The notes: generated by a model from the letters alone, not told the origin. 52,014 nucleotides of DNA from Bacteroidaceae bacterium (GCA_017650045.1 JAGCFP010000084.1:1-52014), one strand, 5' to 3'; shown: positions 43,669 through 51,782, counted from the stretch's first letter. Made by a program: numbers and translations.

Positions 43669-43761
43669 ACGCATCTTTTGTACTTTACGTTTTTTTCCCG
43701 TTATTAAATCAAACACAGGAATCCCCCTTAAAAGTAGTAAAGATAAAGTAATAATGGGTAG

Positions 43762-43785
43762 AAATGTTTTCGGTATGTTTTCGGA
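43762..43785 (+). repeat. Putative integrase arm-type site, right end
   Basis: 23 of 24 bases identical to 35,643-35,666, same orientation, with two ATGTTTTCG units. It lies 50 bp from the attR core. Confidence 0.65.
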
Positions 43786-43791
43786 GTAAAG

Positions 43792-43825
43792 AAAAAGCAC
43801 CTTTAAGTAAACCTTAAAAGTGCTT
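43792..43825. terminator. Element-supplied replacement terminator for tRNA-Met
   Basis: On the minus strand, AAGCAC and GTGCTT plus an inner stem (TTTAAG / CTTAAA) form a hairpin, followed by a T-rich run, 12 bp after the tRNA 3' end. The sequence differs from the displaced host terminator at 35,452-35,486 but shares the outer AAAAAGCACCT. Confidence 0.7.
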
Positions 43826-43834
43826 GATTATCAA

Positions 43835-43879
43835 TGTAGCGGGAGGGGGGCATGATCCCTCGACCTCATGATTATGAAT
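43835..43879. other. attR: 45-bp repeat restoring the tRNA-Met 3' half
   Basis: Identical to attL. The element's copy completes the tRNA gene from the anticodon loop to the 3' end. Confidence 0.9.
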
Positions 43880-43910
43880 CATGCGCTCTAACCAGCTGAG
43901 CTATCCCGCC
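43837..43910 (-). tRNA. tRNA-Met (CAT anticodon), integration site
   Basis: 74 nt without encoded CCA. Acceptor GGCGGGA pairs with TCCCGCT (one G-U), D-arm GCTC/GAGC, anticodon stem CATGA/TCATG with loop TTCATAA, discriminator A. The T-arm is unusual: stem GAGGG/CCCCC with an A-C mismatch and loop ATCATGC instead of TTCRANN. The attL copy has the same bases. CAT could also mean tRNA-Ile2 (lysidine-modified), but the body suits elongator Met better. A promoter with both boxes lies upstream. Confidence 0.9.
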
Positions 43911-43928
43911 ATCGCTGTTTAGCGGGTG

Positions 43929-43960
43929 CAAAGATAGGCACTTTATTTAAATCTGCCAAA
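43929..43960 (-). promoter_or_regulatory. Promoter of tRNA-Met
   Basis: Minus strand TTTG (43,957-43,960), 20-bp spacer, TATCTTTG (43,929-43,936), about 18 bp before the tRNA 5' end. The start region CTTTGCACCCGCT is shared with the promoter at the window's right end. Confidence 0.65.
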
Positions 43961-44043
43961 CTTTAAGTAAATTTTTTGCGTAAATGTTTTCTGCTTTCAA
44001 TAAAAGTACCTAATATTGCAGCGCATTAGCAAACAGTGTGTTT

Positions 44044-44439
44044 ATGGAAACGATGGAACGAAAAAAGATACAGCTTCAATATCAACTGAAACCTACATCT
44101 GAGGTGATCTTATGGGATGCCATCAGCACACCTTCGGGCTTGGAATCATGGTTCGCCGAGAAGGTGATTATGACAAACAATCGCGAGGTGACTTTCAAAT
44201 GGGCAGATGAGGAAAGACACGCTAAGGTGGTGGGAGTAAGAGGCTTTTCATACATCCGTTTCAGATGGGTGGATAGCGAATTTCCGCGGGAGTATTTTGA
44301 GATTAAGATGGCGCATGATGAACTGACAAGCGATTTTACACTGGTGATCACCGACTTTACGGATGTGGCTGAGGCGGAGGATTATACCCGATTATGGGAC
44401 CATCAAGTGCAGACTTTATGCAGAAATTACGGCTTTTAG
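44044..44439 (+). CDS. START-like domain protein (SRPBCC/AHSA1-type)
   Basis: About 131 residues from METMERKKIQL (an in-frame ATG 6 bp upstream is possible). The fold pattern is that of the small START-like proteins of Bacteroidetes: IQLQYQLKPTSEVILWDAIS, TPSGLESWFAEKV, VRGFSYIRFRWVD, and a C-terminal long helix YTRLWDHQVQTLCRNYGF. These have a hydrophobic ligand cavity; the ligand is unknown. It lies directly next to the tRNA and upstream of the Lpt permease. Confidence 0.82.
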   Translation: METMERKKIQLQYQLKPTSEVILWDAISTPSGLESWFAEKVIMTNNREVTFKWADEERHAKVVGVRGFSYIRFRWVDSEFPREYFEIKMAHDELTSDFTLVITDFTDVAEAEDYTRLWDHQVQTLCRNYGF

Positions 44440-44483
44440 TAAACTTTCTCATTTTTTATACCCTTTGCAAACCGATTTTATGC

Positions 44484-44491
44484 TATCTTCG
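44484..44491 (+). promoter_or_regulatory. -7-like box (TATCTTCG) for the LptF/G gene
   Basis: One mismatch to consensus, 18 bp before the ATG at 44,510. A TTTG lies at 44,464, with a short 16-bp spacer. Confidence 0.4.
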
Positions 44492-44509
44492 CAGCGAAAT
44501 TGGTAAAGT

Positions 44510-46486
44510 ATGCTCCGAATAAAGAAACTAGACATATTTATTCTGAAAAGTTTCTGCCTGTTGTTCACGGGCACTTTCTTCATATGTCTCTTTATTTTCA
44601 TGATGCAGTTTTTGTGGAAGTATGTGGACCAAATGGTGGGAAAGGGACTGGATATGTCGGTATTGGCCCAGTTTTTCATTTATGCGGGACTGACGTTGGT
44701 GCCTGCTTCTTTGCCACTGGCGGTGTTACTTGCTGCATTGATTACCTTCGGAAACTTCGGAGAGCGTTTCGAGTTGATGGCCATGAAGGCCGCAGGGGTT
44801 TCACTGGTGCAAATCTTGCGCCCTCTGGTGGTGTTCATCGCTTTCATTTGTGTCGTTTCGTTCTACTTCCAGAATGTGGTAGGACCTTATGCACAGTCGA
44901 AATTATGGACATTGGTACTTTCCATGAAGCAAAAGTCGCCTGAATTGGATATCCCCGAAGGGGCTTTCTACGACCAGATTCCAGGATATAATATCTATGT
45001 GGGGTATAAGAACAGGGATTCTGGAGGCCTCTTCGATGTGTTGATTTACAATTTCCAGAACGGATTTGATAATGCACAGATTATCTATGCCGACTCTGCG
45101 CACATGGAATTGACATCGGACAAGCAGCATCTGTATCTGCATCTTTATAATGGTGAGGAGTTTGAGAACCTGCGCTCACAGTCAGTTAGTCAGGAGAGTG
45201 TGCCTTACAGAAGAGAGAGTTTCGTGGAGAAGCATGCCTTGATAGAGTTTGATTCCAACTTTAACATGATGGATGAGGGTATCATGGACAATCAATCCAT
45301 CAGTAAGAACATGGCACAACTGGAAGCAGATGCCGATTCTATGATGCAGGTGGTGGATAGTCTGGGTAGCATGAACTTCCATGATGTGGTAGATCGCGTA
45401 TATCGACCTGTAGGTATGGAGCCAAAGTTGTTGATTAGGGGTGAGCTGAACACTTCAGAGGAAGTGGCGGAGGAAGAGGAAGAAAAAAAGGAATATATGA
45501 CCAGCGCCAAGGATCTGACACACATTACATCAACTACTTTCGTGAATGTGGATAGTATCTATAACGTTTCCAGTCTGGATGACAGAGAGAAGTTTGTGGG
45601 AGATGCTTTTGCAGAAGTAGCGCAAGTGCAGAGTGACTGGATGAATAAGGATACGAACATGAAGATTGTGATTGGTAACATGCGTCGCCATCAGACGGCC
45701 TGGCATGAGAAGCTGACATTGTCGCTGGCCTGTATGATCTTCCTCTTTATTGGGGTAGCATTGGGTGGCATCATCCGTAAAGGAGGCTTGGGTATGCCTG
45801 TGGTGATTTCTGTCATTATCTTCATTTTCTATTATATAGTGAATAATACTGGATTCAAGATGGCCAGAGAAGGAAAGTGGTTGATATGGTCGGGCATGTG
45901 GCTGAGTACGGCAGTGCTGGCACCTATCGGGGCATTCTTAACTTATAAGAGCAACAATGATTCGGTGGTAATCAATATGGACCAAGTAACTGCTGCGGTG
46001 AAGAGATTCTTTGGCATCAGGAGCAAACGTAATTTAGTACGCAAGGATGTGATCATAGATGATCCGGATTATCCTACATTACCTGAGCGTTTAGAGGCCT
46101 TGAGTACAGAATGTGCTGACTATATGCTCCAGAAGAACCTGAAACATGCGCCCAACTACTACACGCTTTGGACCAGTACGGAAAATGATGTGGAGGCCGA
46201 GAACATTAATGATCGATTGGAAACATTGATAGAAGAAATGTCGAATACTCGTTCTGGTTACCTACTGAATGCACTGAACAGCTATCCTGTGTTATCGACC
46301 AACGCACATGTTAGGCCATTTAATAACCGTTGGCTGAATTTAGCTTGCGGAATATTTTTCCCTTTGGGATTATTTTTCTATATTCGTATCTGGATTTTCA
46401 GACTTCGATTACAGAAAGATCTGGAACGTGTGATAGAGGTTGATAATGAAGCAATTAACGTAGTTAATGGCATTTTGAAAGAATAA
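44510..46486 (+). CDS. LptF/LptG (YjgP/YjgQ) family permease, long form
   Basis: 658 residues, far longer than E. coli LptF/G (about 360). The N-terminus has membrane helices (FTGTFFICLFIFMMQFLW; LVPASLPLAVLLAALITFGN) flanking FGERFELMAMKAAGVS, a family signature. A large periplasmic region follows (about 130-390), then helices 4-6 (SLACMIFLFIGVALGG; VVISVIIFIFYYIV; MWLSTAVLAPIGAFL). After that comes an extra ~150-residue part ending in another hydrophobic segment (LACGIFFPLGLFFYI). It is the membrane subunit for LPS export with LptB. Confidence 0.88.
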   Translation: MLRIKKLDIFILKSFCLLFTGTFFICLFIFMMQFLWKYVDQMVGKGLDMSVLAQFFIYAGLTLVPASLPLAVLLAALITFGNFGERFELMAMKAAGVSLVQILRPLVVFIAFICVVSFYFQNVVGPYAQSKLWTLVLSMKQKSPELDIPEGAFYDQIPGYNIYVGYKNRDSGGLFDVLIYNFQNGFDNAQIIYADSAHMELTSDKQHLYLHLYNGEEFENLRSQSVSQESVPYRRESFVEKHALIEFDSNFNMMDEGIMDNQSISKNMAQLEADADSMMQVVDSLGSMNFHDVVDRVYRPVGMEPKLLIRGELNTSEEVAEEEEEKKEYMTSAKDLTHITSTTFVNVDSIYNVSSLDDREKFVGDAFAEVAQVQSDWMNKDTNMKIVIGNMRRHQTAWHEKLTLSLACMIFLFIGVALGGIIRKGGLGMPVVISVIIFIFYYIVNNTGFKMAREGKWLIWSGMWLSTAVLAPIGAFLTYKSNNDSVVINMDQVTAAVKRFFGIRSKRNLVRKDVIIDDPDYPTLPERLEALSTECADYMLQKNLKHAPNYYTLWTSTENDVEAENINDRLETLIEEMSNTRSGYLLNALNSYPVLSTNAHVRPFNNRWLNLACGIFFPLGLFFYIRIWIFRLRLQKDLERVIEVDNEAINVVNGILKE

Positions 46487-46495
46487 ACTTATAGG

Positions 46496-47710
46496 ATGAC
46501 TATGGATAAAATAAAGTTGGATACAATAGAGGAAGCGGTAAAGGATTTTGCCAGAGGTGAGTTCGTGATCGTAGTGGATGATGAGGATAGGGAAAACGAG
46601 GGCGACTTGATAGTCGCTGCGGAGAAAATCACGCCTGAGCAGGTCAACTTTATGCTAAAGAATGCCAGGGGTGTACTTTGTGCACCTATTACCAACTCTC
46701 GTTGTAGGGAACTGGATCTTCCTCGTCAGGTATCTGACAATACCTCAGTACTGGGCACTCCTTTCACTGTGACTGTGGATAAGTTGGAAGGGTGTACAAC
46801 GGGGGTATCTGCTAAAGACAGGGCTGCTACCATCCGTGCATTGGCAGATCCTGCTTCTACACCTAACACTTTTGGAAGACCAGGGCATGTGAACCCACTT
46901 TATGCACAAGATAAGGGCGTTCTTCGCAGGGCTGGTCATACAGAGGCCACCATAGACTTGGCTCGCTTGGCAGGACTCTATCCAGCAGGGGCGTTGATGG
47001 AAATCATGAACGAAGACGGTACCATGGCACGACTGCCTGAACTCCGTAGAATGGCTGATGAATGGGGCCTGAAACTCATCTCTATTCACGACTTGATAGC
47101 TTTCCGTTTGAAACAGGAATCTATGGTGGAAAAAGGCGACGAGGTAAGTATGCCTACAGCTTTTGGTGATTTTCGTCTGATACCATTCCGCCAGAAATCC
47201 AATGGATTAGAGCACATCGCACTTTTCAAAGGCACTTGGGAATCCGATGAACCTGTGCTGGTAAGGGTGCATTCTTCTTGTGCAACAGGAGACATCTTTG
47301 CCTCTAAGCGATGCGACTGTGGGGAACAGTTGCATAAGGCCATGCAGATGATAGATAAGGCAGGAAAAGGTGTGATCGTGTATCTGATTCAAGAGGGGCG
47401 TGGCATAGGATTGATGGATAAAATCAGGGCCTATAAGTTACAAGAAGAAGGTATGGATACCGTAGAGGCAAATCTGTGTCAAGGACACTTGGCGGATGAG
47501 CGCGATTACGGTGTGGGGGCTCAGATCTTACGAGAACTGGGGGTACATAAGATGCGCTTGATTACCAATAATCCTGTAAAGCGAGTGGGATTGGAAGCCT
47601 ATGGTTTGCAAATTACAGAGAACGTGCCTATAGAGATAGCTCCAAATGAATACAACCAGCGCTATCTGCGTACGAAGAAAGAGCGCATGGGCCACAACCT
47701 TCATTTATAG
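46496..47710 (+). CDS. ribBA: Bifunctional DHBP synthase / GTP cyclohydrolase II
   Basis: 404 residues. The N-terminal RibB half has [18 protein letters not shown] (acidic metal site), [11 protein letters not shown] and the [12 protein letters not shown]-type segment. The C-terminal RibA half has the zinc cysteines in [22 protein letters not shown] and the C-terminal [13 protein letters not shown]. The enzyme supplies both starting substrates of riboflavin synthesis. No riboswitch is visible in the 9-bp gap after the permease gene; the closeness suggests co-transcription. Confidence 0.95.
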   Translation: MTMDKIKLDTIEEAVKDFARGEFVIVVDDEDRENEGDLIVAAEKITPEQVNFMLKNARGVLCAPITNSRCRELDLPRQVSDNTSVLGTPFTVTVDKLEGCTTGVSAKDRAATIRALADPASTPNTFGRPGHVNPLYAQDKGVLRRAGHTEATIDLARLAGLYPAGALMEIMNEDGTMARLPELRRMADEWGLKLISIHDLIAFRLKQESMVEKGDEVSMPTAFGDFRLIPFRQKSNGLEHIALFKGTWESDEPVLVRVHSSCATGDIFASKRCDCGEQLHKAMQMIDKAGKGVIVYLIQEGRGIGLMDKIRAYKLQEEGMDTVEANLCQGHLADERDYGVGAQILRELGVHKMRLITNNPVKRVGLEAYGLQITENVPIEIAPNEYNQRYLRTKKERMGHNLHL

Positions 47711-47748
47711 AAATAGATAGTATTTATAATTCATAATTCATCATTGAT

Positions 47749-48942
47749 ATGAACCAGTTATCCAATCGTTTGAACAGCCTGTCTCCATCGGCTACGCTGG
47801 CGATGTCGCAGAAGAGTGCAGAACTGAAAGCACAAGGTGTAGATGTAATCAATCTGAGTGTGGGAGAACCTGATTTCAATACACCCGACCATATTAAGGA
47901 AGCTGCCAAGAAAGCTATAGATGAGAACTATTCCCGCTATTCTCCTGTTCCTGGTTATCCTGACCTTCGGAATGCCATTGTGAGAAAGTTGAAAAAGGAA
48001 AATGGTTTGGATTTCACAGCTGCACAGATCTCTTGTGGCAATGGTGCCAAGCAGTGTGTTTGCAATACAGTACTTGTCTTGGTAAATCCAGGGGATGAGG
48101 TGATCGTTCCTGCACCTTACTGGGTGAGTTATACCGAAATGGTGAAATTGGCAGAAGGAACTCCTGTCATTGTACATGCAGGGATAGAGCAAGATTTCAA
48201 GATCACTCCTAATCAATTGGAGGCTGCCATTACCCCTAAGACAAAAGCGCTGATTCTCTGTTCTCCTTCTAATCCTACAGGTTCTGTGTATAGTAAAGAA
48301 GAATTAGCAGGTCTGGCTGCTGTGCTGGTAAAACATCCTCAGGTGTTTGTCATTGCTGATGAAATCTATGAGCATATTAATTATGTGGGTAAACACGAGA
48401 GTATTGCCCAGTTTGTTGAGATTAGAGAGAGGGTAGTAATTATTAATGGTGTTTCCAAGGCATATGCGATGACGGGATGGCGTATAGGTTTCGTGGCAGG
48501 TGCAGAATGGATAGTAAAGGCTGTGAATAAGTTGCAAGGCCAATATACCTCAGGGCCTTGTTCTGTGTCTCAGAAAGCTGCTGAAGCTGCCTATAACGGA
48601 CCTCAGGAACCTGTGGAGGAAATGCGGCAGGCATTTGAACGCAGACGAGATTTGATTGTAAAACTGACGAAGGAGGTGCCTGGTTTAGAAGTGAATGTTC
48701 CTGATGGTGCTTTCTATCTTTTCCCTAAATGCAGTTCTTTCTTTGGTAAATCATTTGGTACAAGGAGAATCAATAATGCGGATGACTTGGCAATGTATTT
48801 GCTAGAGGAAGGTCATGTGGCTTGTGTCAGTGGGGCTGCTTTTGGGGATCCCAACTGCTTCCGTATGAGTTATGCTACGAGTGATGAGAATATCGTTGAG
48901 GCGATACGTCGTATTAAGGAAGCTTTAGGGAAGTTGAAATAA
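47749..48942 (+). CDS. Pyridoxal-phosphate aminotransferase (aspartate aminotransferase type)
   Basis: 397 residues, class I fold. Visible motifs: SVGEPDFNTPDH, the substrate-loop region YSPVPGYPDLR, CSPSNPTGSVY, ADEIYEHINY, the PLP-lysine motif NGVSKAYAMTGWRIGF, and the C-terminal FRMSYATS with the conserved Arg for the alpha-carboxylate. It belongs with AspB/AAT type Ib enzymes. Terminated by the hairpin at 48,956-48,997. Confidence 0.92.
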   Translation: MNQLSNRLNSLSPSATLAMSQKSAELKAQGVDVINLSVGEPDFNTPDHIKEAAKKAIDENYSRYSPVPGYPDLRNAIVRKLKKENGLDFTAAQISCGNGAKQCVCNTVLVLVNPGDEVIVPAPYWVSYTEMVKLAEGTPVIVHAGIEQDFKITPNQLEAAITPKTKALILCSPSNPTGSVYSKEELAGLAAVLVKHPQVFVIADEIYEHINYVGKHESIAQFVEIRERVVIINGVSKAYAMTGWRIGFVAGAEWIVKAVNKLQGQYTSGPCSVSQKAAEAAYNGPQEPVEEMRQAFERRRDLIVKLTKEVPGLEVNVPDGAFYLFPKCSSFFGKSFGTRRINNADDLAMYLLEEGHVACVSGAAFGDPNCFRMSYATSDENIVEAIRRIKEALGKLK

Positions 48943-48955
48943 GATTTTTGATGAA

Positions 48956-48997
48956 AATAATAAAGCCCGGCTTTAATGAGTCGGGCTTTTATTATTT
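48956..48997. terminator. Bidirectional intrinsic terminator
   Basis: AATAATAAAGCCCG pairs with CGGGCTTTTATTATT (one bulged base) around a 12-nt loop. It serves the aminotransferase and the convergent ferredoxin gene. Confidence 0.85.
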
Positions 48998-49008
48998 TAG
49001 ATGTGTGA

Positions 49009-49182
49009 TTACTCTGGTAAAGAAATAGCCTCATTAGGGCATGCACCAGCGCAAGTGCCACATTCTACACAGCTATCAGGGTCGATCTCATAGTGAGAAG
49101 CACCTTCTGATATTGCTCCTACTGGACACTCATCTACGCAAGTTCCACAGGAAATACAATCGTCACTAATTACGTAAGCCAT
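49009..49182 (-). CDS. 2[4Fe-4S] ferredoxin
   Basis: 57 residues. Two classic cluster motifs are readable: CISCGTCVDECP and CVECGTCAGACP, each CxxCxxCxxxCP, with the clostridial-type pseudo-twofold layout (AYVISDD start, PVGAISEG and PNEAISLPE). It is a small soluble electron carrier, a plausible donor for anaerobic enzymes such as pyruvate:ferredoxin oxidoreductase. It is convergent with the aminotransferase gene, with its own -7 box at 49,217-49,224. Confidence 0.95.
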   Translation of the reverse strand: MAYVISDDCISCGTCVDECPVGAISEGASHYEIDPDSCVECGTCAGACPNEAISLPE

Positions 49183-49216
49183 TTTATTAAGAATTTAATT
49201 GGTAAAAAATGCTCGA

Positions 49217-49224
49217 CAAAAATA
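49217..49224 (-). promoter_or_regulatory. -7 box (TATTTTTG on minus strand) for ferredoxin
   Basis: CAAAAATA on the plus strand, 34 bp upstream of the ferredoxin start. Confidence 0.5.
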
Positions 49225-49294
49225 CGTCTTTTATTCTTTCCTTGTATCGGTTTATAGGGTTAAATATTCAATTTATATATCTTCTAAATAAGTT

Positions 49295-51073
49295 TCAGTT
49301 GGAAAATTCAAGAGCAAACTCATTTTTTAAATCCAGAAGGGTATGATTCTTTTCTGCCATTTCTTGGAACCGTTCGGTCTTGGTAAAAGCTTTAGGCTGT
49401 TCTTTGCTTTCGTTGATAGTGATGTTAATCTCAAGAATGTCATTATGCAATGCTTTCTGTAAGTATTGTTTAATGTCTGGTAAAATGGTCTGGAAATCAT
49501 TGGCAGCTAATTTGTTGTCCACCTTGAGTTCGATTTTCGTCTCATCGAGTAAATCGATTTGAGTATTAAGCATCTTCTTTGCCATTGCAACTTGTTCAAT
49601 AGGCAGATTGTTGGCATATTGCTCCCATTTACTCTTCACGTCATTTAAACTGATTGGCTGTTTTTCCAAAGTAGTAGCTGAGCTGTTTTCTTTGGGCACC
49701 TGTACTGCTTCCTTTGAAGCGTCTTCTGAACGTTTTGTAATAGAAATACTCAAAGAGGAAATTTCTTTTACTTTCTTTACTTTGCGTTCTTCTGTTTTAA
49801 TAGATTGTGGGTAATTGACTCCCACATTAGTTGCACCCTTCTCTGATGTTTTTTCTGAAGAAGGGACCGTTGGTGTCACTGGCTTATTGACAGTAGCTGT
49901 GGCATTGTTGGATGCCTGTTTGTTGAAAATGGGTTTTATCGTCGTCTTAGGGCTAAGCCCCCCCGACGGTTCTTCTTCACTGCCAGTAAGTTGTGCCAAC
50001 TGTATGAGTGTCAGCTCCACCAAAAAGCGTTTATTCTTACTTAGTCGGTAACTTAAATCGCAGTCGTTGCAAAGTTTCATGGCTTTGTAAAGGAATGGCA
50101 ACTGACATTTCTTGGCTTGTTCCTTATAGCGATCTCTGATGCTGGCACCAACTTCCAGGAGCGAAGTAGTGGCTTCGTCTTTACTGACAAGCACGTCACG
50201 GAAATGGGAACCTAATCCTGTAATGAAATTTCCTGCATCAAAACCTTTGTTGATGACATCGTTGAGTAATAGTAAACTCTCAGTTACTTTTCCCGCCAAC
50301 AGATAGTCTGTCAGTTTGAAATAGTACTCATAATCCAGTACATTGAGGTTCTCTAAAACTTGCTGGTAGGTGATGTTCCCTTTGGTGAAACTTGTCACTT
50401 GATCAAAGATGGAAAGGGCATCACGCATGCCGCCATCGGCTTTTAAAGCAATGACATTCAGCGCTTCTGGCTCTGCATGAATGCCTTCTTTAGCGGCTAC
50501 TCTTGCAAGATGTGCCACGATGTCTTCTACTCCTATGCGATTGAAATCGTATATCTGGCAACGTGACAAGATTGTGGATAATATCTTATGCTTTTCTGTG
50601 GTGGCCAAAATGAAGATGGCATGACGAGGTGGTTCTTCCAAAGTCTTCAAGAAGGCATTGAAGGCAGATGTGGAGAGCATGTGCACCTCGTCAATGATAT
50701 AAACTTTATACTTTCCGATTTGAGGTGGTATATGGACTTGCTCTACTAATTGTCGGATGTTATCTACGGAATTATTTGACGCGGCATCCAATTCAAAAAT
50801 GTTGAAAGAACGTTGCTCATTGAAGGCCTTGCATGATTCACATTCATTGCAGGCCTCTCCGTCTTCATGTGGATTCAGACAGTTGATAGTCTTGGCAAAG
50901 ATACGTGCGCAAGTGGTTTTTCCAACGCCTCGCGGGCCACAGAATAAATAGGCTTGTGCCAGTTTCCCTGTTGCTATGGCGTTCTTAAGCGTAGTAGTCA
51001 ATGCCTCTTGTCCCACAACGGACTCAAAAGTGGTGGGACGGTATTTTCGTGCGGATACGATATAATTCTCCAT
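49295..51073 (-). CDS. dnaX: DNA polymerase III subunit gamma/tau
   Basis: 592 residues. Clamp-loader motor motifs: RPTTFESVVGQE, Walker A GPRGVGKTT, the four zinc cysteines (CLNPHEDGEACNECESC), Walker B VYIIDEVHML, LATTEKHKILSTILSRCQ (SRC arginine finger) and GGMRDALSIFDQ sensor 2. The C-terminal third is a Ser/Thr/Lys-rich linker plus a tau-like helical domain. It loads the sliding clamp and couples polymerases at the fork. The -7 and -33 boxes at 51,094-51,125 overlap the divergent DivIC/FtsB promoter. Confidence 0.95.
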   Translation of the reverse strand: MENYIVSARKYRPTTFESVVGQEALTTTLKNAIATGKLAQAYLFCGPRGVGKTTCARIFAKTINCLNPHEDGEACNECESCKAFNEQRSFNIFELDAASNNSVDNIRQLVEQVHIPPQIGKYKVYIIDEVHMLSTSAFNAFLKTLEEPPRHAIFILATTEKHKILSTILSRCQIYDFNRIGVEDIVAHLARVAAKEGIHAEPEALNVIALKADGGMRDALSIFDQVTSFTKGNITYQQVLENLNVLDYEYYFKLTDYLLAGKVTESLLLLNDVINKGFDAGNFITGLGSHFRDVLVSKDEATTSLLEVGASIRDRYKEQAKKCQLPFLYKAMKLCNDCDLSYRLSKNKRFLVELTLIQLAQLTGSEEEPSGGLSPKTTIKPIFNKQASNNATATVNKPVTPTVPSSEKTSEKGATNVGVNYPQSIKTEERKVKKVKEISSLSISITKRSEDASKEAVQVPKENSSATTLEKQPISLNDVKSKWEQYANNLPIEQVAMAKKMLNTQIDLLDETKIELKVDNKLAANDFQTILPDIKQYLQKALHNDILEINITINESKEQPKAFTKTERFQEMAEKNHTLLDLKNEFALEFSN

Positions 51074-51093
51074 AAAAAGTGTCTTTTCTCATG

Positions 51094-51125
51094 CAAAAGT
51101 AACAAAAAAATCCTATCTTTGCAAA
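51094..51125 (-). promoter_or_regulatory. dnaX promoter, nested with the divergent promoter
   Basis: Minus strand TTTG (51,122-51,125), 20-bp spacer, TACTTTTG (51,094-51,101). The spacer contains the plus-strand -7 box of the next gene. Confidence 0.6.
51114..51121 (+). promoter_or_regulatory. -7 box (TATCTTTG) for the DivIC/FtsB-like gene
   Basis: 24 bp before the ATG at 51,145, inside the spacer of the dnaX promoter. Confidence 0.6.
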
Positions 51126-51144
51126 CAATATTAAGTCAGAGTGC

Positions 51145-51453
51145 ATGGACAAGTTTTCTTCTATTGTTCGATTCTTTGGGAGGTATAAGTATATTATTAC
51201 ACTTCTCATCTTTGGTGTAATCATCGTATTCCTCGATGAGAACAGCATTTTGCGTAGGATGGAGGTTGCCAATGAAGCTCGGAATACGCGTGATGAAATA
51301 GAAAAGTATCGCAAGGATTTTGAGGAAAGCACATTAAGACTGAATGAGCTTGATGCAGATTCCAATTCTATCGAACGAATTGCCCGTGAGAAATATCTGA
51401 TGAAGAAGCCCAATGAGGATGTGTATGTTTTTGAGGAGGACTTAGTGAAATGA
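51145..51453 (+). CDS. Septum formation initiator (DivIC/FtsB-like)
   Basis: 102 residues. One N-terminal membrane helix (YIITLLIFGVIIVFL) is followed by a periplasmic coiled coil (about residues 35-70) and the family-typical ERIAREKYLMKKPNEDVY. Such bitopic proteins bridge early and late divisome components at the septum. It overlaps the downstream membrane protein gene by 4 bp (ATGA). Confidence 0.88.
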   Translation: MDKFSSIVRFFGRYKYIITLLIFGVIIVFLDENSILRRMEVANEARNTRDEIEKYRKDFEESTLRLNELDADSNSIERIAREKYLMKKPNEDVYVFEEDLVK

Positions 51454-51782
51454 AACGATTGGTTCAACCGTTAATGCTCGTTGGCGCTGTGCTTGCATTG
51501 GTGGGAGTGGCATCTTATATCACACATTGGTCTCTTTCTCCTTATATATATACTATAGGCGCAACGATGGTGGCATTGGCGCAAATTAATTCTCCCATTA
51601 AGACAGATAATATCACTTTGAAGAGACTGCGTGCACAGCAGATCATCGGAGCTATCTTGCTTGTTGTAACGGGTGCGCTGATGTTTTTCATGCATCGGAA
51701 CGAGTGGATTGTCTGTTTGTCTGTAGCTGCTCTTCTGGAACTTTATACAGCATTCAGAATACCTCAGCAGTTAGAAAAATAA
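51450..51782 (+). CDS. Small integral membrane protein, unknown function
   Basis: 110 residues with about four hydrophobic helices (LMLVGAVLALVGVASYIT; YIYTIGATMVALAQI; IIGAILLVVTGALMFFM; IVCLSVAALLELYTAF). No known family recalled by name. Coupling to the DivIC/FtsB-like gene suggests a conserved pair in this group. The stop codon lies immediately before CTAGTTAG repeat copy 3. Confidence 0.75.
   Translation: MKRLVQPLMLVGAVLALVGVASYITHWSLSPYIYTIGATMVALAQINSPIKTDNITLKRLRAQQIIGAILLVVTGALMFFMHRNEWIVCLSVAALLELYTAFRIPQQLEK

Larger units (their letters stand above)
35486..43834. mobile_element. 8.35-kb integrated element in tRNA-Met, satellite-like
   Basis: Bounded by 45-bp identical direct repeats (35,486-35,530 and 43,835-43,879) that cover the 3' half of a tRNA-Met gene. 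It carries an integrase next to attL, an HTH excisionase-like gene, a putative initiator plus iteron-like array, a ParB/methyltransferase fusion, a DUF5681 protein and seven small unknown genes, nearly all co-oriented. It looks more AT-rich than the flanks by eye. No structural phage genes, large terminase, relaxase or conjugation genes are present. Best reading: a phage satellite or another minimal mobilisable island; not a complete prophage. Confidence 0.85.

Noticed and set aside
35486-43834. Island as a complete prophage or conjugative element
   Set aside because: No capsid, portal, tail, large terminase, lysis, relaxase or type IV secretion genes among the readable proteins; too small.
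49295-51073. Programmed frameshift site in dnaX
   Set aside because: I did not find a convincing slippery heptamer with a downstream hairpin; the full-length tau-like frame is intact.
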